Source: Membranipora membranacea (lineage: Eukaryota > Bryozoa > Gymnolaemata > Cheilostomatida > Membraniporidae). From it: DNA of 64,000 bases. The stretch lies in NCBI GenBank assembly GCA_914767715.1, contig OU612074.1:2993501-3057500 (forward strand). The letters are read 5' to 3'. Shown in pieces: positions 1 to 12,636 of the stretch. A program made the position numbers and the translations under genes. The notes under the pieces are model-generated. The model searched no databases, was not told the DNA's origin, and saw only the letters and a list, made by a program, of their open reading frames with translations. Position 1 is the first letter of the stretch. Every line of letters begins with the position of its first letter.

Positions 1-390
1 AAACATCATGTTATAACAGAGTCCGGTGAAGCATTACTAAAGGTAAAGGTGGTTTGATATGTTCACATGACTTAGCAGAACTGGTCATTCATTCATTTGC
101 TCTTGGCAGGAAACAATCAGACATCAATATTAACAGTTTTGCTGTTTAGGAAGAAACAGAAGATTGGTCTGCCCCTAAAGAGGGACCCAAGGTGCCCTAT
201 ATCGTCATAATGAGAATGGGATACATCCTAGAAAACTAGAATGCATCCTAGATGAGGCCATAACCTCCTGAACGTGGGTATGCAGCAAGATGCCAAAACT
301 GTATTAGCATTAATCAGCCATTGGCAGTGACACTTTGATCTTAGCCAATAGGCCGAGAAGGGTTTTGAAAGTCAGGAGCAGTAGACTCAC

Positions 391-2616
391 CAGTTTTATA
401 GTCTGAGCGCATAGAAGAAAGTATGTGCTGCAGAATCCAAAGTGAGACAGACACAGAAGTGTGTTAACATAAAATCTACAATACAAACAGCAACCTAGAG
501 GTACATCCTTCATTACAAGATCAGCTATGATCCAAATATCCCGCAACTCAATTCTGCTGGTAAGGTTGTGCCAGCGGCTAGAGGGGTGCAACTGTAAAAT
601 CAGACAATTGGGGTCAAACTTGATCTGCCATCTTGCAAATCTAAGGCTTCATTGAAGAGATTAGAAAATAATCATTATTTCACTCCACCATAGACCACAA
701 AGCTAGGCTAATGCATATGGTTCAGCAAGTGATTTAATCATACATCAGGTTGGTAAGGACAGTACCTCGCTTTTCTTGAGTGTTTCCTCAGTGGTTTTGG
801 ACCAGGAGCTAACGACTGCTCCACGACTTCGCAGTAGGAGAGATGATTTACTCCTAATCTACAAAATTTCAAAACTTAGACACAAGGTGGAAAAGAAATG
901 TAATGTTCCTTATCTATCCTACAGAGGGAGAAAACTGGTTGGCGCAAGAGATTTTTAATGTATGCTTTATGGTTGGTTAAAGCAGCTTCGTATTTGAGAA
1001 CATTTCTAATTTTTTATCAAAAATGAGTCCATCCTATCAAACTACTACATCCTACTACACCGCACTTACTTTTTACTCAGGAACTGTGAGCTTGTTACTA
1101 ATAGATGCATACAATGTACAACTGTGAATCCAATAACGAACACACCTACAGTACCGACCTACAAATAGAGAAAAACGCTACCAGCATAATACTACATATA
1201 AAGACCACAAGTCAAAGTGCTCGAACAGTTTGAGGCCCAACATTCTGAACGAAAGGATGTTCATATTGCTTCAACGAACCCTCGTACTTGCAACCGTTTT
1301 TTAAATCTCTCAAATCAGCGGAATAAAGTACAACAAACTTTTTCTTGAGGTTCCAGGCATGGATTAGCATGAAGCGTTACATTAGAGAACAAATTAAAAT
1401 GCTCTAACTTTACACAGGCCTCTGTTAGGTGCATTCCATTACCAATCATAATAATGTAGGACAAGGAATGCCACTAACTGTAGCCAGATCAATATTGGAA
1501 GGTTGAAGTTTTGATCAAGTTTGATCTTGTTTGCGTGCATATTGGGAGTGTTACCTCTAGTAGAACCTGTATACACTCCAAATGCAGGTAATTTGGTAAC
1601 CAAAATTGATCTAAACTACACAATGAGGTAATTCCCAAATTTTTTATACCATATAATGATACATTATAGACAGTTCATCCCTGAGCGCTGTTATTAGTGA
1701 CTACCACGGACAGTATAATATTAACCACTTGATATAGTAATTGTGATGGCTGTGACTACATACCAATTACAAGTATGCCTGCATGAGAGAGGGCCTGTGG
1801 TAAGGCAAGACAACCGGAGTCCAGGTTACTTTTGATCATATTCATAATGGTGTTAAAGTTTCTGCAATGAATAATTATTTTGTATTTTGAGATTTAGCCT
1901 GGCCTTGGCAAGACATGCAAATGGTTTCAGGACTCGGATCTACAACAATGCAACAGTCAAGATTGGAAAATCGAGATTTACAATAGTTAGGTTCTATGAG
2001 CTGGCGCTACATAAGTTTTAAGTGATAAAGTCTGCCTTAGTTACTGGTTGGGGTATTCCATTATCCAACACATCCTAATCAATCAAAGGGTTGGCAGTGC
2101 AAACAGCACTAACAGCGCTGTGGAAAACATCTGAGCAGATAAACCAGCGCAAGAGGAATGACTAAGATAGGTGTCATTCTTAGCTCACTAGAAGCCATCT
2201 GGCTGTTGAAAAGATCAACCTCCAGGTTTGAAGGTGAAATTCCGTAAAAATTCTGCGTTTTTAGAGCTGACGTTACGTTAGGGGCTCAAACCAAGCATGG
2301 GTAACCTGTGGCATTATTCCTTACACAACCACATCCCAATCAGTGGTAGGGAGGTGATTGACAATGAAATTGGCACGAATAGTGCACAGTTATACACAAG
2401 CGAAAAGGGAATGTTTAACTTTGTTATAAAGTTAGATAATATTTTGCTAACTTACGACGTGCCATCTGGTCGGTCTGGAAGATCAAACTCCAGATCTGAG
2501 GGTGATACTCTATCATCGAGACCTCCAGCTGTATTCTTCTTCTCTAAGAGTGATGTCTCCTCTGCACATAACTCCATCTCATCCTTATCATCATCCTGTG
2601 TTGGTGATAAGTCCAT
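391..2616 (-). CDS. SLC36/PAT-like amino acid transporter, copy A (5' five coding exons; rest beyond window)
   Basis: Amino acid/auxin permease superfamily (SLC36/PAT type), expected to be a multi-pass H+-coupled transporter of small amino acids in the plasma or lysosomal membrane. Coding exons read on the minus strand: 2616-2456, 1861-1771, 1158-1070, 858-766, 475-391. Each equals its counterpart in copy B in length (161, 91, 89, 93, 85 nt) and phase. The products include the TM1 motif IKSNLDSGCLALPQALSHAG, the TM2 motif VVHCMHLL and the TM4-like block LSHFGFCSTYFLLCAQTIKL. Acidic cytosolic N-terminus begins MDLSPTQDDD. No stops or frameshifts are seen in the five exons. Oddity: the exon-2 donor is gtaatt where copy B has gtatgt; the gtatgt lying 7 nt further on would break the frame. 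The remaining exons lie left of position 1, so intactness is unknown. Confidence 0.85.
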
Positions 2617-4135
2617 ATCCTTTAAATCCACTTACAACCTAGCCATGATCGATGATGTCTGCTGACTACAATCTCTCACATTCGTCTTTTTTCAGGAAAA
2701 GGTCAAGAAGGAAGTTTTACCCATTGACGAGTTTGCCTTGTGTGTGAGTCCTCGAATCGAACGATTATGGAAAGCTTCAGGCTTAGAAAATTGTACGAAA
2801 AAATATGATGGTTAAGATGAGTAAATGAAATGTAGCGCAATCAATCAATGGAATTAAAAAGGTTAAAAATCAAACAAATGTGCCGGCAGACAAATAAAAA
2901 CATGATAACAAAAAACTTGCAATTAATTCCTAATTTATGGTATTACCTTTTCCGTAAGTGTAAGTAGATCCACAAGCAGACCTAATTATGATTTTACTAA
3001 ATATGTCTCTAAGTGTGTGTGGCTACCTCTTGTGCTGCAGTAACTGAGACCAGCATAACAAGACCTCTCTTATCATACCGCCAGTTTTATAGTGATAGTT
3101 GTACACTAAATCATAGCTACATACTACGCTGGTAAGAAATCGCGAACTGGAAAAGCTTAATTGATGGATGATCTCAAGGAATGTTAATCACTTAGCTTAG
3201 CCATGAATGCAAAGGATGTGACCAATATATTTCCAAGGTAAATTCAGAGCTGTCAGTCTCTAGTATGACTCAAACCCGTCGCTGGGCGAGCGGGCGGGGG
3301 GGGGGGAGAAGATAAGTCAAGGGGGCTCTGACTATGCTAAATGAGGAGAATAGAGCAGCTGCTTCAACAGGCAAAATCACGAGGGGTTTGTAGGTTGAGT
3401 TGTTTGCCCCTGGTTGTCAGTTGTTTCCTATGATAAATAATTTATAATATATTACAATTTTGGTTGGGCATCTAATAAATTAAATTAAAAACTAATGATC
3501 ATTAAGTATATTGTCGCGCCCAAACTAAACTGAACACGAAATGTCATACGTGACAGCAATTTATTTATTATCGTTTTGTTTTGGCACATACGGAAGAACA
3601 TCATTTCAATGATGAAGATTGCATGTCAATAAATAATAAAAAAAATTGAACAGTGAAAATGTGGTTGGTGTTACATATCACACATATCTTGCCACAAACT
3701 ACCATGGCAGATTTGAACCTTATTATCATGTGGAGTCCCAGAAATCATTACAAGTGTAAATGAGAAAAACTGCAGTTTGATGACAATAACAATGTGGCAT
3801 ATCCTAGAAATAGACTGTGTTTAATTGCATATCTCTGTCTTGGTTTTTCCCTGTCTTAAATGTGGGAAAGAGCAGCTGAGCAGTTTTCAATGTTCGGGTG
3901 AAAGTCATGTAAAGATTCGATTTATAGGAATTTAAAGAATATTTAGACTGTCTAATCAGGAGGGTGGCCACTTTGACCTGTCATGTGGCTGACATCATCG
4001 TTTACAATCAAAGGTACGATTGAAAAGTTGGCTTCCCATGATTATATAATTATTTACAACACTAGCTAAACAGGTTACCTTCTCTTGATCCAATTAAGGA
4101 GAACTTGAAATAGTTAATGAGAAGAACACGGTAGC
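2617..4135. other. intergenic spacer between the two transporter copies
   Basis: No coding exon recognised. The part upstream of copy A (about 2620-3500) has patchy similarity to the part upstream of copy B (about 9250-10060). Examples are the gcttcaacaggcaaaatc motif near 3361 versus gtttcaacaggtaaaatcc near 9989, and cttt.c.gtaagtgtag motifs near 2947 and 9671. This suggests the duplication unit includes the 5' flank. A G-run is present at 3295-3307. Confidence 0.5.
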
Positions 4136-4141
4136 TTTATT
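4136..4141 (-). promoter_or_regulatory. polyadenylation signal of SLC36-like copy B
   Basis: AATAAA on the minus strand, about 165 nt downstream of the stop codon at 4304-4306. It is the only canonical signal I see close behind that stop. The motif is seen directly; its use is inferred. Confidence 0.5.
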
Positions 4142-4303
4142 TATAGATTTATGTGCGGCTAGAATTTCAAAGACAACAGTGGCTGTAAAAATTTTACAGG
4201 AGAGTTTGAGCAGAAGAGAGACCCCGGAGAAATACAAACAATGTGATGAGTAATTTGACAAATAATTGTGACAAGAAATAACCAAGCAGGTAAAAACTAA
4301 AGT

Positions 4304-7300
4304 TCAAACTCCATAGACGTGTCTTAGTTTGATTATTAAATTAGACATTGCAGAATATGTACCCGATACTCCTCCTAGTACGCCTATTATAATAAGGAAT
4401 ATATTTTTGCTCAGCTTGAGATAATAACATGATATGTGTTTTCTATAAGACCAGAATGTTATGATATCCGTTCCTGCTGGTATAATTAGTATGAGTGAAG
4501 AAGCACAGGTAGATCCTATAAGAGCCATCAGTAGTGCTAGATACTCATCCACGACCGCAGCTGCCGAAACTGTGATTAAAGAATATACATGTGAAAGTAG
4601 ATAATTAAGTTATATATGTATTATTATAAATGACGAGAGACCTTCAGAACAGTTGTACTTGATACAACTTATGATATATTGGTCTGAAATTAATAAGAAT
4701 TGCTGCTAGGCATCCCATGATTCATCTGTGTTACCTGCTCTATGAATTACCAAAAAATACAACATGGAGCGGTAGGAATTGTCTTGTAATCTAGGGAGTC
4801 AGTTGTTACGGCATTGAAATGTCTTCCTGTCGAAATCACAAAACACAATAAAAGCTTCAAAGATTCCACTTACATGTAAGTATGACAAACATAAGCCGAA
4901 TGAAGTTATCTACAGTTGTCACTCCTAGTTTAGAGACGAGATATGCATTGTGTAAACTGTCTCCCATTATTTCGATGGGAACAAAGAAAAGTAGAGCATA
5001 AGATCCGAACGAATTACACATGATCAACAGCTGTGCTGCTGTGCCAAATCTGTAAGCAAAAAGTGACAAAATCAAACTGTATCTTTTGATCCGGTAAGTA
5101 AAAACAGTACACCGATAGCAAAGATGTCACGTCAGGCTTTCCGATCTCACGAGCGAAAATTGAATCCTCAACGCCTCATAACACAGGGTCAATTTTGGGC
5201 TTGTTTTGGAGCTGATTAGCTGGAGAAACAGCTTTGATAACCCCAATCCTAATTTTATGGATGCTGTAACTTCCGAACACCGTAACACACAGCAACTCGA
5301 GGCCTGCATCTTCAAGACACCACCTACACGGCAATTGTTACATGGTCAATGATCTGTTGTCTGAGAAAAGTAGGCTTTCAAACCCCCGATAACCCTAAAC
5401 AGTCCTTTGGAGAAAACATATCTGTCTCCGGTTTTCCTGATCAGATCTGTTTATACCTTCCTTTGATAGCCAAGATGATACTATCAGGCGCCTGATCTCC
5501 ATACTGTACGTAGCCATAGAAAGCAGTTGCAACATCGTAAGTTAGAACTAGAGTCATACCTAGGTCTAGTACTCCAAACATAGAGTTATATGATCGCCTC
5601 TCTTTAATTTTATTCTCCAGCGGTAGAATCTGAATAAAGCAGGAGGCATCATGAATTTATTCATTGTTGCAAATTGTACAAAGAGAACATGGCACTGCAG
5701 TCAGCTGCGGTCTCTATTCGTCAGGCTCAAAAATAAGGCGATGGGGCTATTAGATCTCGATATATTGAAAAGTTGAATATTGTGGGCCAAATCTCAAGGA
5801 AAGTTTCTATGATGAGGATGATGCTACAGTGATGAAAACAGGGATATCATGGTCAAACATACCACACCGATACCATCGAAGGCATATATCACTGTACTGA
5901 AGAAAAGGGGCAGTTTGTGTAGTGGTTTGTATAAGTCTAGTCTGCTGATAGGCTCCATAGGAGTATAGATTGCCATGTAGTATACTGAAACAAAGCCGAA
6001 AGAGAATTTGTTTGCATGATGCGAGAATAAATACAAGATCATCAGATCGTGCATTGAGAACATTACAACTGGATGAGGCAAAATTAATTGGAGATATTCA
6101 TCGCAATGCCAAACACTTGGAGTAATCACCCCTTGAGATTGGTAGATCAAGCTCGATACATTTTGATGGCATATTGAGTGAGTTTCTTTCCCCCCAATTG
6201 ACTTAATAGTAAGTTGGGAGCAACATTGATTGAATTGGATTGAATATGAGGGTAATTGGATAAAATTTGAAAATGGAGTAAACCATTCCCGACCATTCAC
6301 AAGCAGGAAATATGAAGACATCATCCTGATAATAAAAAGTAATCATACATTAGCCTTGCGATTCTAGCTTGCTGAGCAAGTCTGCTAAACCACCAATTAA
6401 CAAATCTAGAAAACTCACTTATTATAGCAACACCAAGGAGAAATAATAAGTTAGCTAACGCAGAGATCCATCCGAGATGTTTGACATTTTTTACCAGAGC
6501 CATCCCAAGAAAGAGAGGAAATAGAACCAACTCATAAAGCTGCACTCTCATTGGATAGTTAGGTATGTAGTTTACTACATCATCTGGATTATTTCCTATA
6601 GACTGCTCAGTAATCTAAATTTGTAACAAAATACAACCACTGATATAAAGTATATGCATGTTTACACAAATTTTGTATATAAGGGTATACAGCATGATAT
6701 ACTAAGCATCATAATATACTGGGATGAGTCTGGATCGACTTGTATTCAAACAATTTTATTCTGTTTATAGTCTGAGACAAGGTCTGACTCATCCCGCCTG
6801 CATCTTCCGCATTCTTGAAAGATTTCTTGTGAATTTATTTGCTTTTTCTTGCTCTTTACTCAAAAATGGACGGCTTTCCTTCGCACACAAAAAAAGAGAA
6901 AGTTCATATTTCACATTGCGAGAAGCCCTAAGTGATCCTGATTTCAAATTGACATGAGTAGAGTAGTAAGTAGATCATATAAAAATTTGCAATAATTGAA
7001 GGTTTACTGGCCTCTTGGCAAGATATAATCTGATTTTATATGAAAACCAGCAAGTTTGAAAGTCTGGTGCAGTTGACTAACTCACCAGTTTTATAGTCTG
7101 AGCGCATAGAAGAAAGTAGGTGCTGCAGAAACCAAAGTGAGACAGACACAGAAGTGTGTTAACATAGAGTCTACAATACAAAGTAGGTACATCCTACAAT
7201 ATTGGATCAACTCAGATCACTCCCATTCTACTGGTAAGTTGTCGATAGCGGTTAGAGGCAGGCAATTCTTAAATCAGTTAACCATTTAACTCATGCTTGC

Positions 7301-9243
7301 TTCATTGCTAATCTAAGGTTTCATTGAAGTTATTTGCCTTCAATTACTAATACAGAACCGAGGACCACAACGCTATGCGTAATGCACATGGTGTTTTAAC
7401 CGCATCAAGTGAGTAATGACAGACCTGACTTTCCTGGAGTGTTTTCTGAGTGGTTCTGGACCATGAGCTAACGACTGCTCTACAACTTCACCGTAAGAGA
7501 GATATTTTACTCCTAATCTACAAAGGTTTCAAAACCTAGGACACGAGGCTAAAGGAAATTTGAGGGTCAGCATGAAGAAAACTTTAAATGCAAAATAAAA
7601 TAATTGTAAGAATCATAGATGGTTTAAAATTGTAAACTTTCAAATTTGCTTTATCACGATAGGGCATTTGATACTGTAAAAGTTTCATGGATGCGCATAA
7701 ATTCCTGAGATATAGCTGGCTCAAAAGTGCTCCTCCCGATTTGGTTTATTTGATAGCTCTCTGCAGGTCACATGACTTGTCACAACATAGCGTTAATAAC
7801 GTGATAATAGCTTCCATGGTATGGATCAAGATTTCTTAGGAATTAAATCTTGAGCTAATCTAAAACTTTATGAATTCCTATCATCGATATCCATAAGTTG
7901 ACCACTATGGATCACTATCCTCTGACCAATAACCTGTGACTAAGCCTTTATGTGCAGTTAAGTGTGGATAACACCAGTGCTAATATCTATATGAATAGAA
8001 AGTTTTGCCATTAATATAAGCCTGACACTTACTTTTTGCTCAGGAACTGTGAGCTTTTTACCAGTAGATGCATACAATGTACAACTGTTAATCCAATAAC
8101 GAACATACCTACAGTACCGACCTACAAATAGAGAAAATGCTACCAGCATATTCCATGTTTGGAGCCCATCAGTGCTCAAACAACTAAAAATGCAAGTTTG
8201 TGGCATTTCCTTTCAGATTCTGAAAGAAATGAATCTTGGATGATGATATTATGTCACACACAATTGCACCTGTTTGATCACTTAGACTAGAAGACCACTT
8301 TAATATCATATTATTCTCCTACTTATTGAACCATGTAGCATAGAATTCGGTGGCTGACACACATATGTGAGCTGAAGAAAGCGCAGTACATTTAGCATAA
8401 CCTCAGAAGAGCTAGTTCGAATGATTGGTTCTCTGTTAGGTGCACTCCATGATCAACCATGATGCGGTCGGAAAGACAATATCTCTAGTATCAGCCGGGG
8501 CATAGTTGAAGCAATGTAGTTTTTATCAAGTCTGAATCCAATTTACTTGCATTTGGTTTGTAGCCTCTATAAGATTATTTGTGAGTTAAAAGCATGCAAC
8601 TGGGATCCATTTCGATGTAAACCCAGTGGGGCTATTTTTAAATTACTTGATGAAGTATTGATATTATATAGACAGTAAAATTTGTTGAAATCTGAGACTA
8701 CCACTAGCAGTTGATATAGGACTGTCGATGGTCATGCATGTCTACATACCAGAATCCCTGCATGAGAGAGAGCGTGTGGTAATGTGAGACAACCGGCGTC
8801 AATGTTTCCTTTGATCATATTCATAATGGTGTTAAAGTTTCTGCAATGAATAAATGTTAATGTTGAGATTTTTGGTTTCAGGGCTTAGATCTACGAGAAT
8901 GAAACAGTCTAGATAACTCAAAGGCTACCACAGAGATTTGAGATTTACAAATACTTGGTTTGATGAGCTGGCTGGTGGATAATAGATTGCGAAAACAGCT
9001 ACAGAGGTTTGAGTACTTACACACTAGCACTATGGGAATGTCTAACTTAGTACATAAGATAGATTATCTTCTGCAAACTTACGACGTGCCATCTGGTCGG
9101 TCTGGTAGATCAACCTCCAGGTCTGAAGGTGATACTTCTGCATCATGTCCTCCTGCTGTACTGTTCCTCTCTAGAAGGGATGTCTTTTCCGAGCACAACT
9201 CCATCTCATCCTTAACATCATCATATTGCAATGGTGGGTCCAT
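4304..9243 (-). CDS. SLC36/PAT-like proton-coupled amino acid transporter, copy B (complete, 10 coding exons)
   Basis: Exons on the minus strand: 9243-9083, 8840-8750, 8121-8033, 7517-7425, 7170-7086, 6614-6419, 5936-5863, 5629-5457, 5049-4874, 4569-4304. All junctions are GT-AG and phases join exactly, giving 467 aa. PAT landmarks in order: IKGNIDAGCLTLPHALSHAG (TM1), VVHCMHLLVKSSQ (TM2), LSYGEVVEQSLAHGP loop, HFGFCSTYFLLCAQ (TM4), LPLFFSTVIYAFDGIGV and then ILPLENKI (the conserved FAFEGIGVVLPLEN region), GYVQYGD, FFVPIEIM, and C-terminal IGSTCASSLILIIPA followed by a last helix. Length suits the family (about 450-500 aa). The loop before FGTAAQ is shorter than in vertebrate PATs. Start chosen at the first ATG of an acidic exon shared with copy A. 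Substrate is inferred from family only. Confidence 0.93.
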
Positions 9244-9343
9244 ACTCCATATCCTTTACTTCACTTACATTCCAGCTATGATTGCTGACAGTCTTAACTC
9301 TCCTGACAGTCTATCACATCCAGGGACAATCAATCATCTATGA

Positions 9344-11423
9344 TGCTATATAATTATAGCCTACAGCTGCATTTACATTGCAGAGTTCTTTGTCAGATTT
9401 TTTCCCAAGATTTTTTGTCTATATCAGCCATCAATAGGGAGCAACATAAAGTCTGCGTTTTGTCTCAATAACACAAAATTCATATGTTGAGTTGCTCCAA
9501 ATGACGGATATTTATCAGTTTAGTGAGTTTGCCTCAGAAATGCAATGTTTATGGCGGCTTCAGGCAAAAGGTTTGCATAAAAAAAGAGTAAATGAAAATA
9601 ATCCAAATCAATATGCAGATTGGAGAAACTAAAATATGCATTCTGTTCCCAATAATTAATGGTATTACCTTTACAGTAAGTGTAGGCTGATTAAAAGCAG
9701 TATCTGATCCGACAAGGTCTAAATCTTCTTCAGTCTTTGTTGTTACCTCTTGAGCTAACTGATAACATTACATACCAGCATACCTCATAACATACCATAT
9801 CACTGTAGCCTAGTACTCTAAATCTTAGCTACTTACTCATTGGCTGAAATCGTCCAACTGAGAAAGCTTGATGGAATGTTAATTGCCTTGACTGGCGAAT
9901 ATATAGGATTAAAATAATACATTAATTCTACCTGACAGGTTCTTTATGACCCAAACAATTAAAATGTTACATCAGGGAGGTAGTGCAGACGTTTCAACAG
10001 GTAAAATCCACGGGCTTGGTATAACAGAAGTATATTAAGTTGTTATGGTAAAATCCGACGGGTTTAGTAGCCTCCGTTTGCGATTGGTGGTTTGCTGTTT
10101 ACCATAAATGAGTGTTTATAATGCATGTATAATTATTTCATTTGCGCCCCATTAAACACAACCCCCCCCCCCACATGGCCTTGTTTGCCGTAAAAAACCA
10201 TTTATCAGCGAAAATGAAGTTGATACAACAAATCAACAAGCAACACTCGGAATAGTAGGTTGTTTTATTTTCAATTTTCAACTTATCAATATAACATCAT
10301 TCTTGGCACAATATCAGGTATATTACGCTTGAGCAGTCAACACTGTTTGGGGGGATAGGTAGTAAAGAGCATCAGTCCTAATTATGTTTAATTACCTAGT
10401 TTTCAAGCCCTCAGTCGTCTTATGCAAACCAAATGATGATGAGGATGGACAGGAAAATCTTCAGCCCTATCCACAAACCTAGGTTTATTTACTCATCATG
10501 CAAGTTTTTTCTAATTAAAAGACAACCAAAAAATAAGTCGGCTTTGAGTTTCACTAAAAGTTTTTGCCAATGCCAAGTTAGAAGTTATCTGTTCGGTGCA
10601 ACTGAGAGGACAACTACAAGACCTTAATATACATTTGGATCAGTAAAGAGACTAAGGAGACTTATGTGGTACTTACATTGCCAAATAGATTTCTGCGTTC
10701 TCAGTTATAGGTTTTAAAATCAATTAATGTAGTTACTTGATTATTCGATGTATGGTTTATCTACTGCCACCTGAAATTAATACATTTCTTTGCTGATCAA
10801 CATTGCAATGTAATATTGATTGCATGTGCTATGTCTGGGATAGTCGCTTTTATAAACAAAAACATTTTGTATAAGACTACGAGGCTGAGTAGAATCACCG
10901 CCTCAGCATTTGTGTTCTTAAAAACATGACCCCATGAAATCTAACCTCGGGTATCTCAAATTAAAAAAACACCACTGAAAGGCGCCAAGTATGCACAGGT
11001 TTTAGAGCGACAAGCCAGACTCTCGATGACCCCTCAAAGTCACTCTCATGCAATGCACTGTGGAGCTTATCGCGTTAACAAAGATTAATACCCCACGTTG
11101 ACATTTAAATTTGAGTAGTGATCACAAAGCTGTAACACAGTGTATTAATGTCATCACTCAAGCCTAGGAGATAAACACGCAACCCTAACTGATAACATTG
11201 TAATAGATTTATACACCTCTAAGATATCCACTTATTGAACATTTTATTAGCCCTGTTTAGAGTCATCTAAATGTTGATAATGCGACACTGTGCGCGGTAC
11301 GTTACTGTTGGTATTTATTACATGTTTACGTAAGAGGAACTCCATATCACTCTAGTTTTGACATGACACTGACTGAGAAGTGTACAGTGTAACTTTTCCT
11401 GAAGGCAAATAACAATCACAGAG
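9344..11423. other. intergenic, no gene recognised
   Basis: AT-rich DNA upstream of copy B. It contains a C-run at 10161-10171 and several short ORFs without family resemblance or paired splice sites. I see no RNA gene or clear element boundary. Confidence 0.4.
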
Positions 11424-12636
11424 ATGGGGAAGAAAGGTGTTAAAATACTGAGAGGTGAGTACAATGTAATAAAATAGCTCAGCTGAATGTTTTGCACATA
11501 AATCAGTCTAGCTTGAAGGTTCTAACATCAGTATCTTAGAGTACAGTGTCACAACAAACATGTACCCACTCCCTGATCAGAGTCCTTCAATCACATGAAC
11601 ACGAGTATGCTGTATATTCTTAGCTTTATCTTCCTTTACATAAGGCGCATGGATTGAATGAAGGGATGTGAGTAAATGTAAAACAAACGATGCTGACGTG
11701 ACCAGCGGTGGAAAATCAACCAAGGCTTACTTTTTAACAACTTGATTTCCTGTAGTTGATTATGTTTTGTAGTTATGAGTAGAGTAGAAGAGGTACATGA
11801 TGATAGACCAGATCACATGACCAGAGATGACGTGATGTCATATGATTATATGATCAGCGATGACCTCACAGGTGGATTACTTCACATGATGGCGACGATT
11901 AAACAGGATATAACCTTACAGAGAAGAGCAGAGCATGTCATTCAGGGGGCGCTACAGGGGTGAGCTTAGTATAGTATGATAAGTTGTCACATCGGATCCC
12001 AAACTCTCTGCTGGCACCGCCATGCTAACCGTAGAGGAAAGGGAGAGGGGGCAACTCAAAAAACGAGGAGACCAAACTGCACAGTACAATCTGTGATAAA
12101 CTGTTCTATAGGAGAAAAGTATTCCTAGGAAGAAAAATTAGCCTTTTGCGCTGTTAGCTGACAATTATTTAGCATCTTTGCATTTTATAAGTCGATATGG
12201 TGCTAACTAACATCAAGTCTCTCTCAACCTTAATGTCATACCAACAGCATTAATGTCAAATAACGCTATACACAGTCACTTTGCAGGTAGTTATCAACAT
12301 GAAAGTGAATAGAGTGTTTTTAGAGGAACTAGAGCTCAGTTGTGACACATAACCTCAAATACTTGTATATTGGAACTCTGTTGCCCTTGTCGACTGCGTG
12401 ACCGCACAACACCTGGCTTCACATCGCTTATAATACATCTGTCTGTCTATGTTTACTTCAGGTTGATAGAGAGAATATATCGCGTGCACAGAGAGGATTA
12501 CAGAGTATACCACCAGATAACACAACTACAGAAACTATTAGACACTAATAAATCTCGATCTACTGTCGAATGTAAAGCTAACAATATACTACTACAAGTA
12601 TTCACAGATATAAACATGCAGCTCAAGGAGAGTTAG
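11424..12636 (+). CDS. small spliced gene of unknown function, ~130 aa, acidic then coiled-coil-like
   Basis: Three exons keep phase across GT-AG introns: 11424-11454 (MGKKGVKILR), 11773-11959 and 12462-12636, which ends in TAG. Donors are gtgagt and gtgagc; acceptors are ttttgtag and tacttcag. The middle exon begins VMSRVEEVHDDRPDH and is rich in Asp and Met. The last two exons read as amphipathic helix (QRRAEHVIQGALQ, LIERIYRVHREDYRVYHQ, ITQLQKLLDTN), so a small helical or coiled-coil protein is likely. I do not recognise the family. The methionine at 11424 is the first in frame. A downstream stretch at 13091-13200 is open and could be an alternative 3' exon, but this is not supported further. 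Confidence 0.6.

Noticed and set aside
2297-2665. Plus-strand ORF of 122 codons (and its twin at 8960-9343)
   Set aside because: Antisense shadows of coding exon 1 of the two SLC36-like genes. The minus-strand frame splices in phase and the plus frame does not.
7958-8206. Minus ORF of 82 codons
   Set aside because: Wrong frame of the transporter TM2 exon 8121-8033. The correct frame reads VVHCMHLLVKSS.
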